A stretch of 38,190 nucleotides of DNA from Annulohypoxylon bovei var. microspora (lineage: Eukaryota; Ascomycota; Sordariomycetes; Xylariales; Hypoxylaceae): contig MU405426.1 of the NCBI GenBank assembly GCA_022836615.1, forward strand, positions 1 through 38,190, in the 5' to 3' direction. Each line of letters opens with the position of its first letter. Position 1 is the first letter of the stretch. The notes under the pieces are model-generated. The model saw only the letters and a list, made by a program, of their open reading frames with translations. It was not told the origin of the DNA and did no database searches. Below are positions 9,631-21,117 of this stretch, in pieces. The translations under genes and the position numbers were made by a program.

Positions 9631-11665
9631 TCAAAGCTTTGCCCCGTTAGTCCTCCTCTTCTCTCTCTCCCTATCTTTCAGGAGTCTCCTCAAAATCTTT
9701 CCGCTTGGGCTCTTAGGTATAATGTCGATGAACTCGATCCCGCCCTTCAGCCACTTGTACCTAGCCTTGTGATCCTCAACCCACTTGTTGATTTCCTTCG
9801 CAACTTCGTCATCCGGTCTCGATGCTGCCATAGCTGACTTAACAATAAACGCCTTGGGTACCTCTCCAGATCCTTCGTCCGAAACGGGGATAACTGTGCA
9901 GTCATTGACGTCTGGGTGGCTCAGGAGGTGGGCTTCCAACTCGGCTGGTGCAACTTGATGACCCTATGTAACTTCTGTTAGCGTTTACAATACACTTACA
10001 ATTTGGGAGAATCAGAATAAACGTGTGGGCAATGTCTAACCTTAACCTTGATTAGTTCCTTCAATCGATCGACGACGGAAATGTGCTCGCTTCCAGATGG
10101 TGCTTTTGTAACGATCGCAACATCGCCAGTCCGCATCCAGCGACCCTCATGATCCCACACGTAGGCCTCAGAGGTAGCCCTCTCATTATTTAAGTAGCCG
10201 AGAGTGACCGAAGGCGACTGAACCCAAAGTTCACCACGTTTGTCGTACTCCGTAATCTCGTGACCGTCTTCTCCTATCAGCTTAGCTCGACACGCAGGCG
10301 CGAGACAACCCGACGTTCCCACCACTACATCGTTCTCGCCGGTACTTGTAATAACCGTACTCGTCTCCGTCATCCCATAGCCCTGGCCGACCTGCAGGAA
10401 CGGGAAGGCTTTAACCATGTCCTCGTGTGTTTCGGCACCAAGCGGCGCGGCCCCCGTGTAGACAAATCGAAGACTGCTCAAATCGTACTTGGCGCATATA
10501 TCTGGATTTCGCAGCATCTGGATAACGATAGGGGGGACCTAGGTTCTTAATTAATAACAACCAACCACATCGAAGATAAATAGAACGTACAATATGCATG
10601 AACTGAATCTTGAATCTCTGGATGGTTTCCAGGAAGGGCTTAAGTTCAAATTTCGGCAAGACGATTACCTCGTCTCCTCGATACGTGCCGGCTTGCGCTA
10701 TCACTACCAACCCGTAGATATGGCTGAACGGTAGGAGGCCAAGCTGCACGTGGGTCTCGACGCCCTTCGCTTTTCTTCCTGGTTCGTCGTGCCATCGGAT
10801 TTGCATCATGTTTGCAATCACATTTCGGTGTGCAATCATGACCGCTTTCTATTTCAACAGTTTAGTGCCGTCTAATTTGTAAGAAGATAATAGAAAAAAA
10901 ACTAACAGGAAAACCAGATGTGCCGCTAGAGTAGCATAGGTAAGCAACCTGTCGAGCACCTTGCCCCTTTGACCAAATCAACGGCTCAAGTTCCGGAAGC
11001 GACCCCCCCTCGTCGATGAGGTCGTCGAGCGACTTGAAGGGGACTGGGTCGAACTGCCCGGGTAATCGTATTATAAATACTTTGTCGTCCGGGATGTTAC
11101 AGGCTCTTGATGCTTTTAGCGCTGTATCTAATAGCGGGATACACGTGAAGAGCGCCTTGGCACCGGATGACTTAAGTTGGTGTTCTAACTCAGTAGCCGA
11201 GTACATGGCATTAGCTGGTGTTACAATGCCCGATAACCGGTGTACGGCGAATGTCGACATCATGTAGTCAATCTAGAATAAATGTTAATTTCGGCATGAC
11301 TAAAATCATCGACAGCGGTCAAGATACCGAGTTGAGAGAGAAAAGCCCAACAACTTTGTCCCAAGGTGTCTCCTCGTTGGCTCTCCAACCCATACGCTTC
11401 GCCAATGACCTCGCTAACAACTGGTATCGGTCAGTCATCTCTGTAGTCGTATAGGTCTTCCCCGTGACTCCGCAGGTGTAGGGGTTCCGCGACCTAGTAA
11501 GCGGTTGCCTGCCATATCTCTCACTGCTCCAGAATTCGTGAAGAGGGATAGAGTCAGGGGGATCTAGAATATCCCTCGTAAGTATTGTCATCCTCTCCTA
11601 TGGGAAAGGACGTGGGACTGACCAAAAGGTAACTGAGGCACCCAAGCCGGCGGGGTAAACACCAT
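9631..11665 (-). CDS. 4-coumarate-CoA-ligase-like acyl/aryl-CoA synthetase, peroxisomal (577 aa, 6 exons)
   Basis: Exons on the minus strand: 11665-11623, 11563-11328, 11272-10907, 10848-10591, 10538-10041, 9963-9631; introns 52-77 nt; total 578 codons with stop. The start at 11665 gives MVFTPPAWVPQLPF joined to DPPDSIPLHEFW, the usual N-terminus of fungal 4CL-like enzymes; an in-frame ATG at 11591 would fall inside intron 1. Adenylation motifs are intact: YSSGTSGFPK (207-216), GQGYGMTETS (352-361), RGELWV (402-407), RTGD (437-440), DRLKELIKVKG (458-468) and PKSPSGKILRR (550-560) with the catalytic Lys at 556. It should adenylate a carboxylic acid and transfer it to CoA; the substrate (aryl, fatty or dicarboxylic acid) cannot be told. 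The C-terminus AKL is a peroxisomal PTS1 signal. It converges with the small gene at 8914-9435. Confidence 0.93.
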
Positions 11666-14090
11666 CTTAGCAATTATCGACTAGTTAGAATGTACAAATA
11701 TCACAACGTATGGTACAGGTCGCGTGAGCGTGTAAGAAAATAAGGTAGGAAAAGAAGACGGTTTTACAAGTCTCTCGTCAACAAAGGGACCTTGGTAAGA
11801 CAATCACAAAGGGAGGCTGACTCCAGAAAGAAGTACGATTATTAGCCCCGGTCAACGTCGGCGCGGACTTGATGACCAGCCATTGTGCGACCTTAGATGC
11901 CGAAGAATTGACCTTTACGGTATGGTTTATCGGTTCGTATCTGGTATGTATCAAGCTAAGAACTCCACGACTCCACCCATCCACTATTTCTCAAAGCTCT
12001 CCAACCCCCCACAGTGTCACTCGAGTCTCCGCTAGCCGGTAGTAGAATAGATTCCGTATGTACTTGGCAACCCCAGATTAATATGCTTGAAAGTACAATC
12101 TAATCCGATTCAATCTCCAAAGCTCATCTTCTTCCGTTGAATACTCCCCCATCCTCAATCGGCCGTCTTGTCATTTTTCCAAGGTTCCTTACCTACCTAG
12201 GTATATATATACATGTAGATAACTTTCAATGTTTGCTTAGGGGAGCGCGCTACATAATCCTAGGTACTCTACCTATGTAAGGTACTAGCAATATGTGTAA
12301 CGGATTACATCTTCTCACGGTGACTCCCCGATGTAGGACCTCGGGCTCACTCGGTTGGGGAATATTGGAAGCCCACAATTTACCGAAGACGCTAGACCCC
12401 AGAAATGGCAGGATACCCTAGTTAAGCCTATGTCACATTCTTGGCATTGGGGTATCCCGATTGACCAATAGGGGAATTCCTTAAGATGAGCAGTTAGACT
12501 TGCTGGGTCGCGTTCGAGGATCGCAGACTACGATTACCCCTGTCTCATCCTTCGACGTCACCTAGCTTGCAGGTTATGACTTGAGCCTCATCATATGCAC
12601 GTTGATTACCGAGTTGTGTCAGCATGAGAAAAGACGGAGTCATCCTCCTATTTGCTGTCTACCTAGGTACTCGTACTGCTCTGTTGCAAGTAATGGGTAA
12701 CTAACTAGTCCTATGTCCCCGATGAATTGCCCAAGTGGCCGACACCTACTGGGTACTTCAGAACCCCTATTAACTCTCGAGGTGACGGTTGGGTTAGTAG
12801 CCAATACTAATATCCAAGTTCATCCACATGGCATCCTTTAGCGTTTATTACAGTTTCCTGCTGCGTACCTTATAGGTACCTAGGTAGTTAGTCCTGCTAC
12901 TTTAAATTTCCGGGGGATGGTAAGTAAAATATGTACCTAAGTAAAAGGGAGCTACTGGCCATCTAAATATAAAATTTCCATCATTCACTCACTTTACTAC
13001 ATGTCAATAGGCGTGACTCCATATGGTACTCAGCAAAGGATTTTCTCTCTCTTCTTCCTCGTTGTCGTCGTCGTCGTCGTCAACAATGCGAAGCATCTAC
13101 CTACATGTACGTTGACGAATTAATATGACTCCCTTGCTCCTTACAACTAATGAAACTAAATGAAGCAACTGCGACTTTAAGGCTTTATATTTTATAGGCA
13201 TTTATTAGTTTTAGGATCTCAACTTTTACAGCGTCGCCAAACATTGCTCACGAATCGGCATATCTACCTACTTAGGTACCTACTCATTCCTACTCCGCAT
13301 AGGTAGTTTTGAGTATCGAAATATCTTGTTCTACCTAGCCATCTACAACTTTATCACGGGGATTAATTATCGATTAAGGTGACTCTTCTTCCTCTAATAT
13401 CACATCGCGTCATTATACTTCAACCTAAAAATAGCAAATTTTAGTACGTATTAATAGATGTCATGAGAATAAATTCGGATGACAACCCGATTTAGTTTCG
13501 CGAGCTTTGCTAATACTAATTAATGCATGGGAACTTAAGATTCCTAGAAATCTATACAGAAATTAGAAATGCAAACCCCTTTTTCAGTAATAAGATCTCC
13601 GTGACTAAGCTTCGTAGTTGACTCCTTTCAAACCAGCCAGGCAGTTTATGTTTGACCTTGTATGGTCTTGATTGCCACGGACAAGTTTATTTACCCAACC
13701 TGTCTACTTATACGGCAAATTTCAATCAAAATATACCAAGATTGATAGGTATATATAATTATATGTAGGTAGGTATTGTACTCCGTGTCCCATAGAATCC
13801 CATCCACCTTGGCTCATCTTCTGTTAACCATCACTCGATTTCCTACTATTGGCTTAAATCCAGCGTTACTAGTCAGTAACAGAGAAGAGTGTTTTAGAAC
13901 ATTTATAGACATTGTATCTCTCCTACCCCATGTCCCGTTCTGTTGAAAGATTCCCTACTAAAACTAAATAGTCAACGACTTGACTAGGTTAGATCATTCC
14001 CGATTAAGAAATCACTTCTTACCTTATATACACGCGTACCCAGGGAGGCACTAGCAGACAGCTCAATACCCACTTACATCAACAGTTCCT
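11666..14090. other. Gene-free intergenic region rich in TACCTA/TAGGTA motifs
   Basis: No coding region I can support on either strand. The first few hundred bases are probably the promoter of the CoA ligase. Three exact copies of the palindrome TACCTAGGTA lie at 12194, 12660 and 12877, with several near-copies (for example around 13275). A (GTC)6 microsatellite is at 13064-13081. Short open frames, such as 11778-11984 on the minus strand, have no recognisable protein features. Confidence 0.6.
13064..13081. repeat. (GTC)6 microsatellite
   Basis: Six perfect GTC units in intergenic sequence. Confidence 0.9.
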
Positions 14091-16354
14091 TCCTCAACTT
14101 AATTTTCATCATCCCTATCTCTCAACACCCCACATATATAAAGCTAGGACATCATATGTGTATCGTCTGACCCTCCTAAGCTTCCATCACATCTACCTTG
14201 ACTTCTATTTGATCCATTCCTTCCTTTAAAAGATTCCATGTCACATACCGGTCTTAACCCTTCAATGTTCCTTGCCTGACCAATGCAACCCTTGATAACC
14301 CACCTCAGTCACCACTAGTTGTTACCAATCTTCTTTTCTACATCACGCATCTGACAATTTACCAAGTACAAACCAGTCGTTAGAGGTCATCTCAACACTG
14401 AATCAGGGTAGTCCATCCTTATTTCAAAGAAGGGCATTTATCTAATCACCCACTTCTCTTACTATTGATACAAATTACTCTATCCACCCAGTGAGATCAC
14501 GATCATATTCTGATCATAGTCGACTCAGTTTGAGCCTGGTATTATTCTCTGAATTTCTATGAAAGGGATACTTACCTATCTAATACCTGGGTCGGTTCAC
14601 TTACATACTAGAAACGTCTTTACTGTAAAGCCGTACAGCCGGTAAGTCTACATTCTATTTGTCTGTGGATTATTATTTCCGGTTAGCCCATGATCCTGTT
14701 CTTTCCCTTCATCCTTCGAATCCCCGCAAGGATGACATCGTCTCCTGTAGATTTGTAGCTCACCCCAATTTCTATCTTGGGAAGGCACGCTCATTTCGTC
14801 CCATCTATAGCCAATGCTAGTCCCAAAATATTCGATCATAAAATAGGCAGGCACACTGGTGTCTTGTCTAACCTTCAGTTCATCTTCCCCATATATATAT
14901 CTACTGCCTCTCTGCCTCAAGCCCTAACTTGATCCTCTTTTCTCCCAAACATCCCACTTTCCTCTTGACCACGTTCCCTACTACACACACAATTCATACC
15001 ACAATCTCTAAGCCCTCTCTTCAATCTTCAACCTTCAACCTTCTACCGTCTCACCATCAAGCTTAGCTTGATCTTTAACTTATTTCTCTACAACTTCGTT
15101 TATCAGTGACACGACAATTCATTTCATTACATCCAAACCTTCTCTTTCACGTATCGATATCCTATTCCAACCTCAACCAGGTAATCTTCTGAAGTTAACT
15201 ACTCATCTTGTACGTCTCTCTCTCCTAGCACAACTTATCTTATCATTTGCAAAGCTTCCCTTTTCTCTTCCAACATCTTCCCTAAAATCCCAACTTGATC
15301 CTCTTTCCCTAGACATCCTACAAAGTTCATATTTCTGTTACCTATTACCGAAGCAATTCATATCATCATCTACATTTTTTCTTCTTCCCGCATCTCTCTT
15401 TCTTAAATTTTGATATACCTCCCTCAACATCCAACTTAGTACCTTAACAAGTTGATCTCGCTATTGCTAGTGGAGCTCAGCCCATTATCTACGAAGCTTC
15501 CCTTCCACCTTCCAGTACTTATTTTCTTAAATCTCAATTTGGTCTTTCCTTCCCTGATATACCAATTTCATCCTCCCACCACCTACCAATACCACAATTC
15601 ATATTGTCGTCTACATTCCTTCCATCTTCACTCTCTCTATCCTAAATTTCTTTTTTCTTCTCTAAAACATTTATCTCTTAACAATTACATTACTCTGATA
15701 CCAACATAAATCACCTACAATCTTTCAACCCTCCCATTTATTTCCATCTACACTTGACCGTTCATTTACCTTATTCAATACATCTACATCACGCCTTTCC
15801 TCTTCGTATTATCTACTAGTTACACATGACTTCGAGTACTAACACCCTCAAGCGTAGCAAGATTTTCTACCACTTCTTCCAGTACCTAGTCATCATATCA
15901 TTCATAGTCATCAAACTGCCTTCGTCACGTAACCATTAACAATTTCGGTCATTGAGACACAACACCATTCTCTAAGAGACCTGAGCCAACAGTATGTATC
16001 CAGAGATCTACTATTTTCCTTGGAACTATCGATTTCAACTTTCATTTTTAATTCAATAATGTTTACTAATCCTACAACTATCTTAGAGTTCTCTTAAATT
16101 GTTTACCTCTTCATAACTTCCCGAGTCGAAATTTACGTTAGAAAGCACCTATCCTTCAATCGCAACAGCCGTTCTAAATCAAATTCAGTGAGTACCCAGT
16201 ATCGTTGATCCTTCTCCTTATAACTCGCCGACATCCCCAACTTCTTATTCTCACATCTATTAGACATTTTGCCTTCCTTATAGTCTTTTATACTATAGTC
16301 TTTGATATTAAGAGTATTTACTAAAAGCATAAAGTCATAGTAGAAGTAAGCAGG
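14091..16354 (+). promoter_or_regulatory. Long pyrimidine-rich upstream/leader region of the AlkB-like gene with diverged internal repeats
   Basis: For more than 2 kb the plus strand is dominated by C and T, most strongly at 14930-15800. Related but diverged segments recur: a CAACTTGATCCTCTTT-type segment near 14930 and 15290, and an AAGCTTCCCTT segment near 15253 and 15498 followed by parallel runs with CAATTCATAT and ATCTACATT. Fungal promoters and leaders are often CT-rich on the coding strand, so this may be promoter plus a long 5' untranslated region of the gene starting at 16355. Short open frames here (15452-15709 plus strand, 14648-14920 minus strand) reflect composition and are not called as genes. 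Confidence 0.45.
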
Positions 16355-19169
16355 ATGTCGAATGACATGGATACTGCGGCGTTGCCTACCACCCAGACGC
16401 AAATTGGGAGCCACGAAGCAGTCGCCGATCACAAACCCATCGCCGACGCCAATGAGGAATTCACCCAAGTCCAGAAAGCGCCTATCGATTCCCAACCATT
16501 TGTACAGACCTTGGGAGCCGGTACCAATTCCGTCCTCGCCGGAGACAAGGGGCAAGTCGCCCCAGCTCATGAGCAGATCACGAGCAGTGGCATAATCAAG
16601 CTCAGACTAAAACGGAAGCAAGAGGACGAAGGCACAAACATTTCAAAGAGACAGCGACTAGGAAATGAATCACTTATACAAGTACAATCGGAACATCCTG
16701 AAACCGACGATGTGAACAGCACGGCCGTCACTACCTATCATGACGTCCCGGATTCTACCGGTCCACATGCCAACAAACCCGAACCAGAGGGTCAACCACC
16801 TGCTTGGTCGGACAAACGAGCTGCATTAGCGGACTCTCTCCATTACTTTAAATCTCACCAAGCCGGTGTGTACACGCAAGACAAGAGCATAAAAGGGATA
16901 CTTATTGATGCAAAGGTGGGCATTCGTGACCATTTTACTAGTCAAGTGATCATCACTTCAGCGTAAGTCTGTAATGAAAGTCACCAAGTCTCATAATACT
17001 AACAGTGAAATAGAGGAGGTGGCCTGAGTCTAGATAAGGCAACAGGTAAAATGGTTCTACAACAGCACCAGAGCGATGATTGGCGCATAGATGCCTTGCA
17101 AACCGCAGTGAGAAATAAGACACCCATTCCAGTGATTGCTGGTGAGTATTATTACATAATATACATGCTACCCTTTTCTATAAACACAGTCTGACATGTC
17201 TTAGGCTCAAGGAATCGGCTGTTCCCCGTCAGACCACCTCACGGGTACAATGTCTTGGACTACTTCTATATCACCGATATGTGGCCTGAGATGGTTCGCG
17301 GACACAAGAACAAGTTTTTCAAGTCATATCAGCTCAGACTAGAAAAGGTCGACTTGACCTCAAGATCCTGGTGGAGGCCAAATGGTGCAAGTGCTCATGA
17401 CGCGGGTGAATTCGAAGTCGGTCGCTACTCTTGCGAATCTCGTCAGTGTTCAGTCTGCAACAAGTCTTGCAAGGAAATATTCAAGCAAGGCTGGACATGC
17501 TTGAACAAAGATTGCCTGGAATTGTTTAAGTTTCCTAAGGTTCCTTCCATGGAAAATTCTGATTTCGACCAACTAGAATACAACGAGAATTTCCTGCGTG
17601 AGCGAACAGAGTTTGGCGGCATACAATTTCAACGCCAATTGATCCCGGAATTACCTGAAGTCAATGATCACAATCTTGGCAGCGAGAAAGAATTCAAGCA
17701 GGGAATCGTTTGCCGTGTTTGCGGATGCTGCTGCCGCAGAATCAAGTGGGAGGGTTGGTTCTGTGAAAACCCCACCTGCAATTTCACACACAACTTACCA
17801 CTTCGAATGGTATCGTTGGAGAACATCGCCGCGGAGAATGGAAAAGTAAAACTAAAGTACAGGAAGACGAAATTTGTTCATGACAAAGTTTTGAAGATTC
17901 GTATGGAGCCTCCAATGAGTACCTGTAAGGTCACCACTTATTTTCTTCCGGACGACGACAGAGGAGACGGTTTCATCGGGTCTGTTACCCGTATTCGACC
18001 TGAAGCAGGAGTACTTCAGAGACAGGGTGGCATCAACGAGTTGTACTCACAATTCCAAGAGTTTGATCTTGGCTTGGAAAGACGAGGCGCCAAGAATGCG
18101 GGTAAGGAGATGTGTGGTCTTATTTTAGTAGGGTGATGCTAACTAGTCTAGGCGGACGAATTGAGGAACTAACATCGCATTTCAACGTGAACTATGTGAG
18201 TTCCAATACAAAGCCAAACACCCAGTGCATTAACTAACAATATCAAAGGGCGCTCCATACAAGTTTGGAGTTGTTGTGAAGACAACGACTGGCTTGCCAG
18301 ATGCCCGTCCTCCCATCGTTGAAACACTTCTCCGCTTAGATTGGGCAGGAAGGACTGCTGCTTCTCAGACGATCGAGCTCATTCAAGATAAGAAGCTGTC
18401 GGTCGGTAAAGACGTCATCCCATCGCAGTCCAAACAATTCAATGAGCTGCTTGTTCTTGGATATTTCGAAGGGTCTAATATTAGGGTATGCGCCCCTGTT
18501 CTATCTTAACTCTATTTCACATGACATGGCTAATACATACCCTAGCCCCACGATGACGGAGAGCGTGAACTTGGGCCGACTGTAGCAACTCTGTCCCTTG
18601 GATCTACTTCTGTTATGAAGTTTATACCGAAGAAAGGGGTCAAAATCAGCGACGATAATACGAACAAGGAGGCTAAGACGGCCAATAATGAGCCGGCCAG
18701 GGAGAAGCCAGCCAAAAATACATCTGTATTATCGTTGATACTGAAGCATGGCGACATTCTCGTAATGCACGGCGCGCGTATTCAAGAGCGTTACCTGGTA
18801 AGTATTGATACTTGGTATTTTGCCTTCCTGAAGCATGAGACTAATGTCTTGCAACAGCATTCGGTCAGTAATCTCGGAAAGCATCGATTTGCCATGACCT
18901 GTCGTTATATTCGACCAGAGACCATCCCAAACGAGGAGCAGCGCAACCTAGCTGAGGTTAACGGCAAGTTGTCAGATGACTGGTCTGGTATCCAGTACGA
19001 TGGCGAGGATGATCGATTTGTATCTCGCACGACTGGAAAAAAGGTTACTTGTCCTGGCTTTGTCGAGCAGAGCAACCAAGACCATGCCCATCAAGCCGAG
19101 CCTATAGAGCATCGAGCACAGTCTGGTGATATTCAGACTCAGGACTCATCTAGTACCCCGACTCTCTAG
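16355..19169 (+). CDS. AlkB-type 2OG-Fe(II) dioxygenase with two zinc-ribbon-like Cys clusters (825 aa, 7 exons)
   Basis: Exons 16355-16962, 17014-17141, 17205-18101, 18152-18195, 18249-18485, 18546-18797 and 18858-19169, all GT-AG, 826 codons in frame. Residues 1-200 are polar and low-complexity, with a basic KLRLKRKQ...KRQR stretch that could be a nuclear signal. A conserved-looking core begins near 246 (VRPPHGYNVLDYFYITDMW). Two Cys clusters share the spacing CX2CX3CX9CX4C: 327/330/334/344/349 and 415/418/422/432/437, each with GW before the fourth Cys. The C-terminal half carries the catalytic fold: HxD at H640/D642, HGDILVMHG, distal ligand H723, and R732-x5-R738 matching the AlkB 2-oxoglutarate-binding arginines. 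A Lys/Glu-rich insert lies between the HxD strand and HGD. It probably oxidatively demethylates nucleic acid or protein; the substrate is unknown. Confidence 0.88.
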
Positions 19170-20152
19170 AGACCATCGACTCTCTAGAGACTATTCGGCA
19201 CAACCTCCCGAATCCTCATCGATGTAACTGTTTTCCACGGCGTATTCAAACTTCCAACTATTTGCACATATTTATCGCCACGAGACTAGCCTGATCCAAT
19301 GGATGGACGTGGGCGAACCGAACCTTTTACTATCTACAACAATTTCTATTAGCTGTCTTCACTTCGGCGATATCGATTTTAATTGCCATGCTTTACTTAG
19401 ATTTTTACTCCCCGGTGGGCTCTGGGCGTATCCAGGTGGTAGAGTCAGGGAGTCAGGGAGACTGGAAGAGTGGTGGGTTGAATCCATAGAGCTAAAGGGG
19501 GGGGACTTCACAGTTGCTGGATATCTGGAAACGACGCGGTGTCGTTCATGCTAGAAAATGACTGGTGTAAAGGGTATACACTGGGTTTGAAGGGGGCATG
19601 AATCTTGCTGTACATGTAGCTTCCATTAGATAGTTTCATCGCGTTGCATTCAAACGAAGAATTCCATGCGCCTTACTTACCCTTTTTTTTATCTTTAGGA
19701 TCGTCGTATGTGCATGTTAGTCAATTTGTGTTCCCATCACGTCGTAAACTCTGGTGGTTGTCTACCTAGTAGGTAAGCAGGGCTTCAGAATTCGATTAGC
19801 AGTCATTCTTGGTGATGATTAATTTCGAAAGGGGTTATTGATTAAGACGAGAGATTACGTTACAATGATAGGAGCCAAAGATCCTACAGCATGGCCGTGA
19901 TTGATTTCTTCACAAATACCAGGCATAAACTGTTTATATCAAGGCATAACACCCAGTTAACATGAAAATGGCGATGTAATGCGTGATTTGCTTCTATGTG
20001 TTGATTAAACGATGCTCATACGGCTCGATACGGTTTCCTGGGTAGCGGCGCCAAGCCTGTGTCTCGAAGCAGGTCTATTACCGGGGCCCTACTCCTCTCA
20101 CACCATCCCTCTTCCTTTCTAATAGGTACTCCTTTTTTACCCGTCCGCTCCC
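19170..20152. other. Intergenic region between two convergent genes
   Basis: It lies between the stop of the AlkB-like gene (+) and the stop of the ankyrin gene (-), so it should hold both 3' untranslated regions. A direct repeat of CGACTCTCTAGAGAC-like sequence follows the stop codon at 19160-19190. No further gene is visible; the open frame 19303-19554 has no protein-like character. Confidence 0.55.
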
Positions 20153-21117
20153 TCACCGGCCCTTGTTCTTGCGTCGCCGCTCCCACTCCGCACGCTCCTC
20201 CTCGTCGCTGCCGGAGAACTCGGCGTCGTCGTCGTCACTATCGGCATCGTGCCGCACATCCACAAACGCGTTGGCGTTATTCGCTGCGTTGGGCTTCCCC
20301 TGAGCGGTGGGCTTGGCAACCTCATCTTGGCTGACGAAGTCGCCGGCGTTCAGCTCGGCGTACTCGTGCTTCTGGATGAGGTCGCGCAGGGGGGCGTTGC
20401 GGGGGTCGACCAGGTGGTAGGGGGTCAGCTTGGCCTTGTTGCGCACGCGGGTGCTGGAGCCGGCCTCCAGCATCATGGACACCAGCGCGTTGCCGAACTC
20501 GCGCTGCGCCGCGGGCTCGCCGTTGATCCACCGGATGGCGCTGTGCAGCGGCGTGTCGCCGTCGGACCGCGAGAGCGGGTCGCATTCGAAGTTCGGCTGG
20601 TCGAGGAGCGTGTCGATTACTTCGTCTGTATGGGGGGAGAGGGGGTTAGCGGGACTTGAAGTGGGATAGGGAGGGTGGGTAGGGAGGCTGCTTTTTTGCT
20701 TTTAGGGGGTCCTAGACTATAGTGTTATATAGCATGATATAGGACGATGTGGAGGTATAGGTATGCGGGAGAGTGTAGGTATGCTAGTACGGCGAGATAG
20801 TATAGAAATTCAAGGGGGAAAAGAGGAGGGAGAAATACAGTTCCCCTGAAGCGCGGCTTCGTGGTACAGATGGTTTCCCATTACGGTGGTGGTATTGTTC
20901 ATGAGGTCGGATATCTCATCGTCGTTCTTGCAGTTCGAGATGATCTCGTTCAAAAGGTCGACGTTATTTCGGCGGCACGCTTCGATCAGCTGCTCTTTGA
21001 CGGTGGCGCCCTGTCGTGTGCTGTTAGTCTACCGTCGTAAACATATCCAGACAAATGGAGATGCAATGGGGTTCGAGGTCAGTAAAGTCTAACTTCATGT
21101 TCCTGATCGTCCGCCAT
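20153..21117 (-). CDS. Ankyrin-repeat protein with acidic C-terminus, YAR1-like (222 aa, 3 exons)
   Basis: Exons on the minus strand: 21117-21094 (8 codons), 21010-20839 and 20625-20153; introns 83 and 213 nt; 223 codons with stop. The protein starts MADDQEHEGATVKEQL. Helical ankyrin-type repeats follow: EACRRNNVDLLNEII (18-32), HEAALQGNYEVIDTLL (58-73), DGDTPLHSAIRW (87-98) with the canonical TPLH, and LVSMMLEAGSSTRVRNKAKLTP (113-134). The tail is disordered and acidic (DADSDDDDAEFSGSDEEE, 192-209) and ends in a basic RRRKNKGR. Size, few repeats and charged tail recall the yeast ribosome-assembly chaperone Yar1 (partner of uS3/Rps3), but orthology is inference. The last exon is far more GC-rich than the other exons and the neighbouring genes. 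It is divergently oriented to RPC11. Confidence 0.85.

Noticed and set aside
11319..11591. Start of the CoA ligase at the ATG at 11591
   Set aside because: The sequence after this ATG up to 11564 is intron 1; the upstream ATG at 11665 gives the conserved N-terminus with a clean 59-nt intron.
14648..14920. 90-codon minus-strand frame
   Set aside because: No recognisable motif, no neighbours sharing a splice pattern, and it lies in the CT-rich leader region.
15452..15709. 85-codon Leu/Ser/Phe-rich frame
   Set aside because: A product of the pyrimidine-rich leader; CT-rich DNA gives Leu/Ser/Phe/Pro frames without selection.
16133..16570. 145-codon minus-strand frame
   Set aside because: It overlaps the first exon of the AlkB-like gene in antisense and lacks domain features.
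20249..20659. 136-codon plus-strand frame
   Set aside because: It is antisense to the GC-rich last exon of the ankyrin gene; high GC produces long shadow frames.
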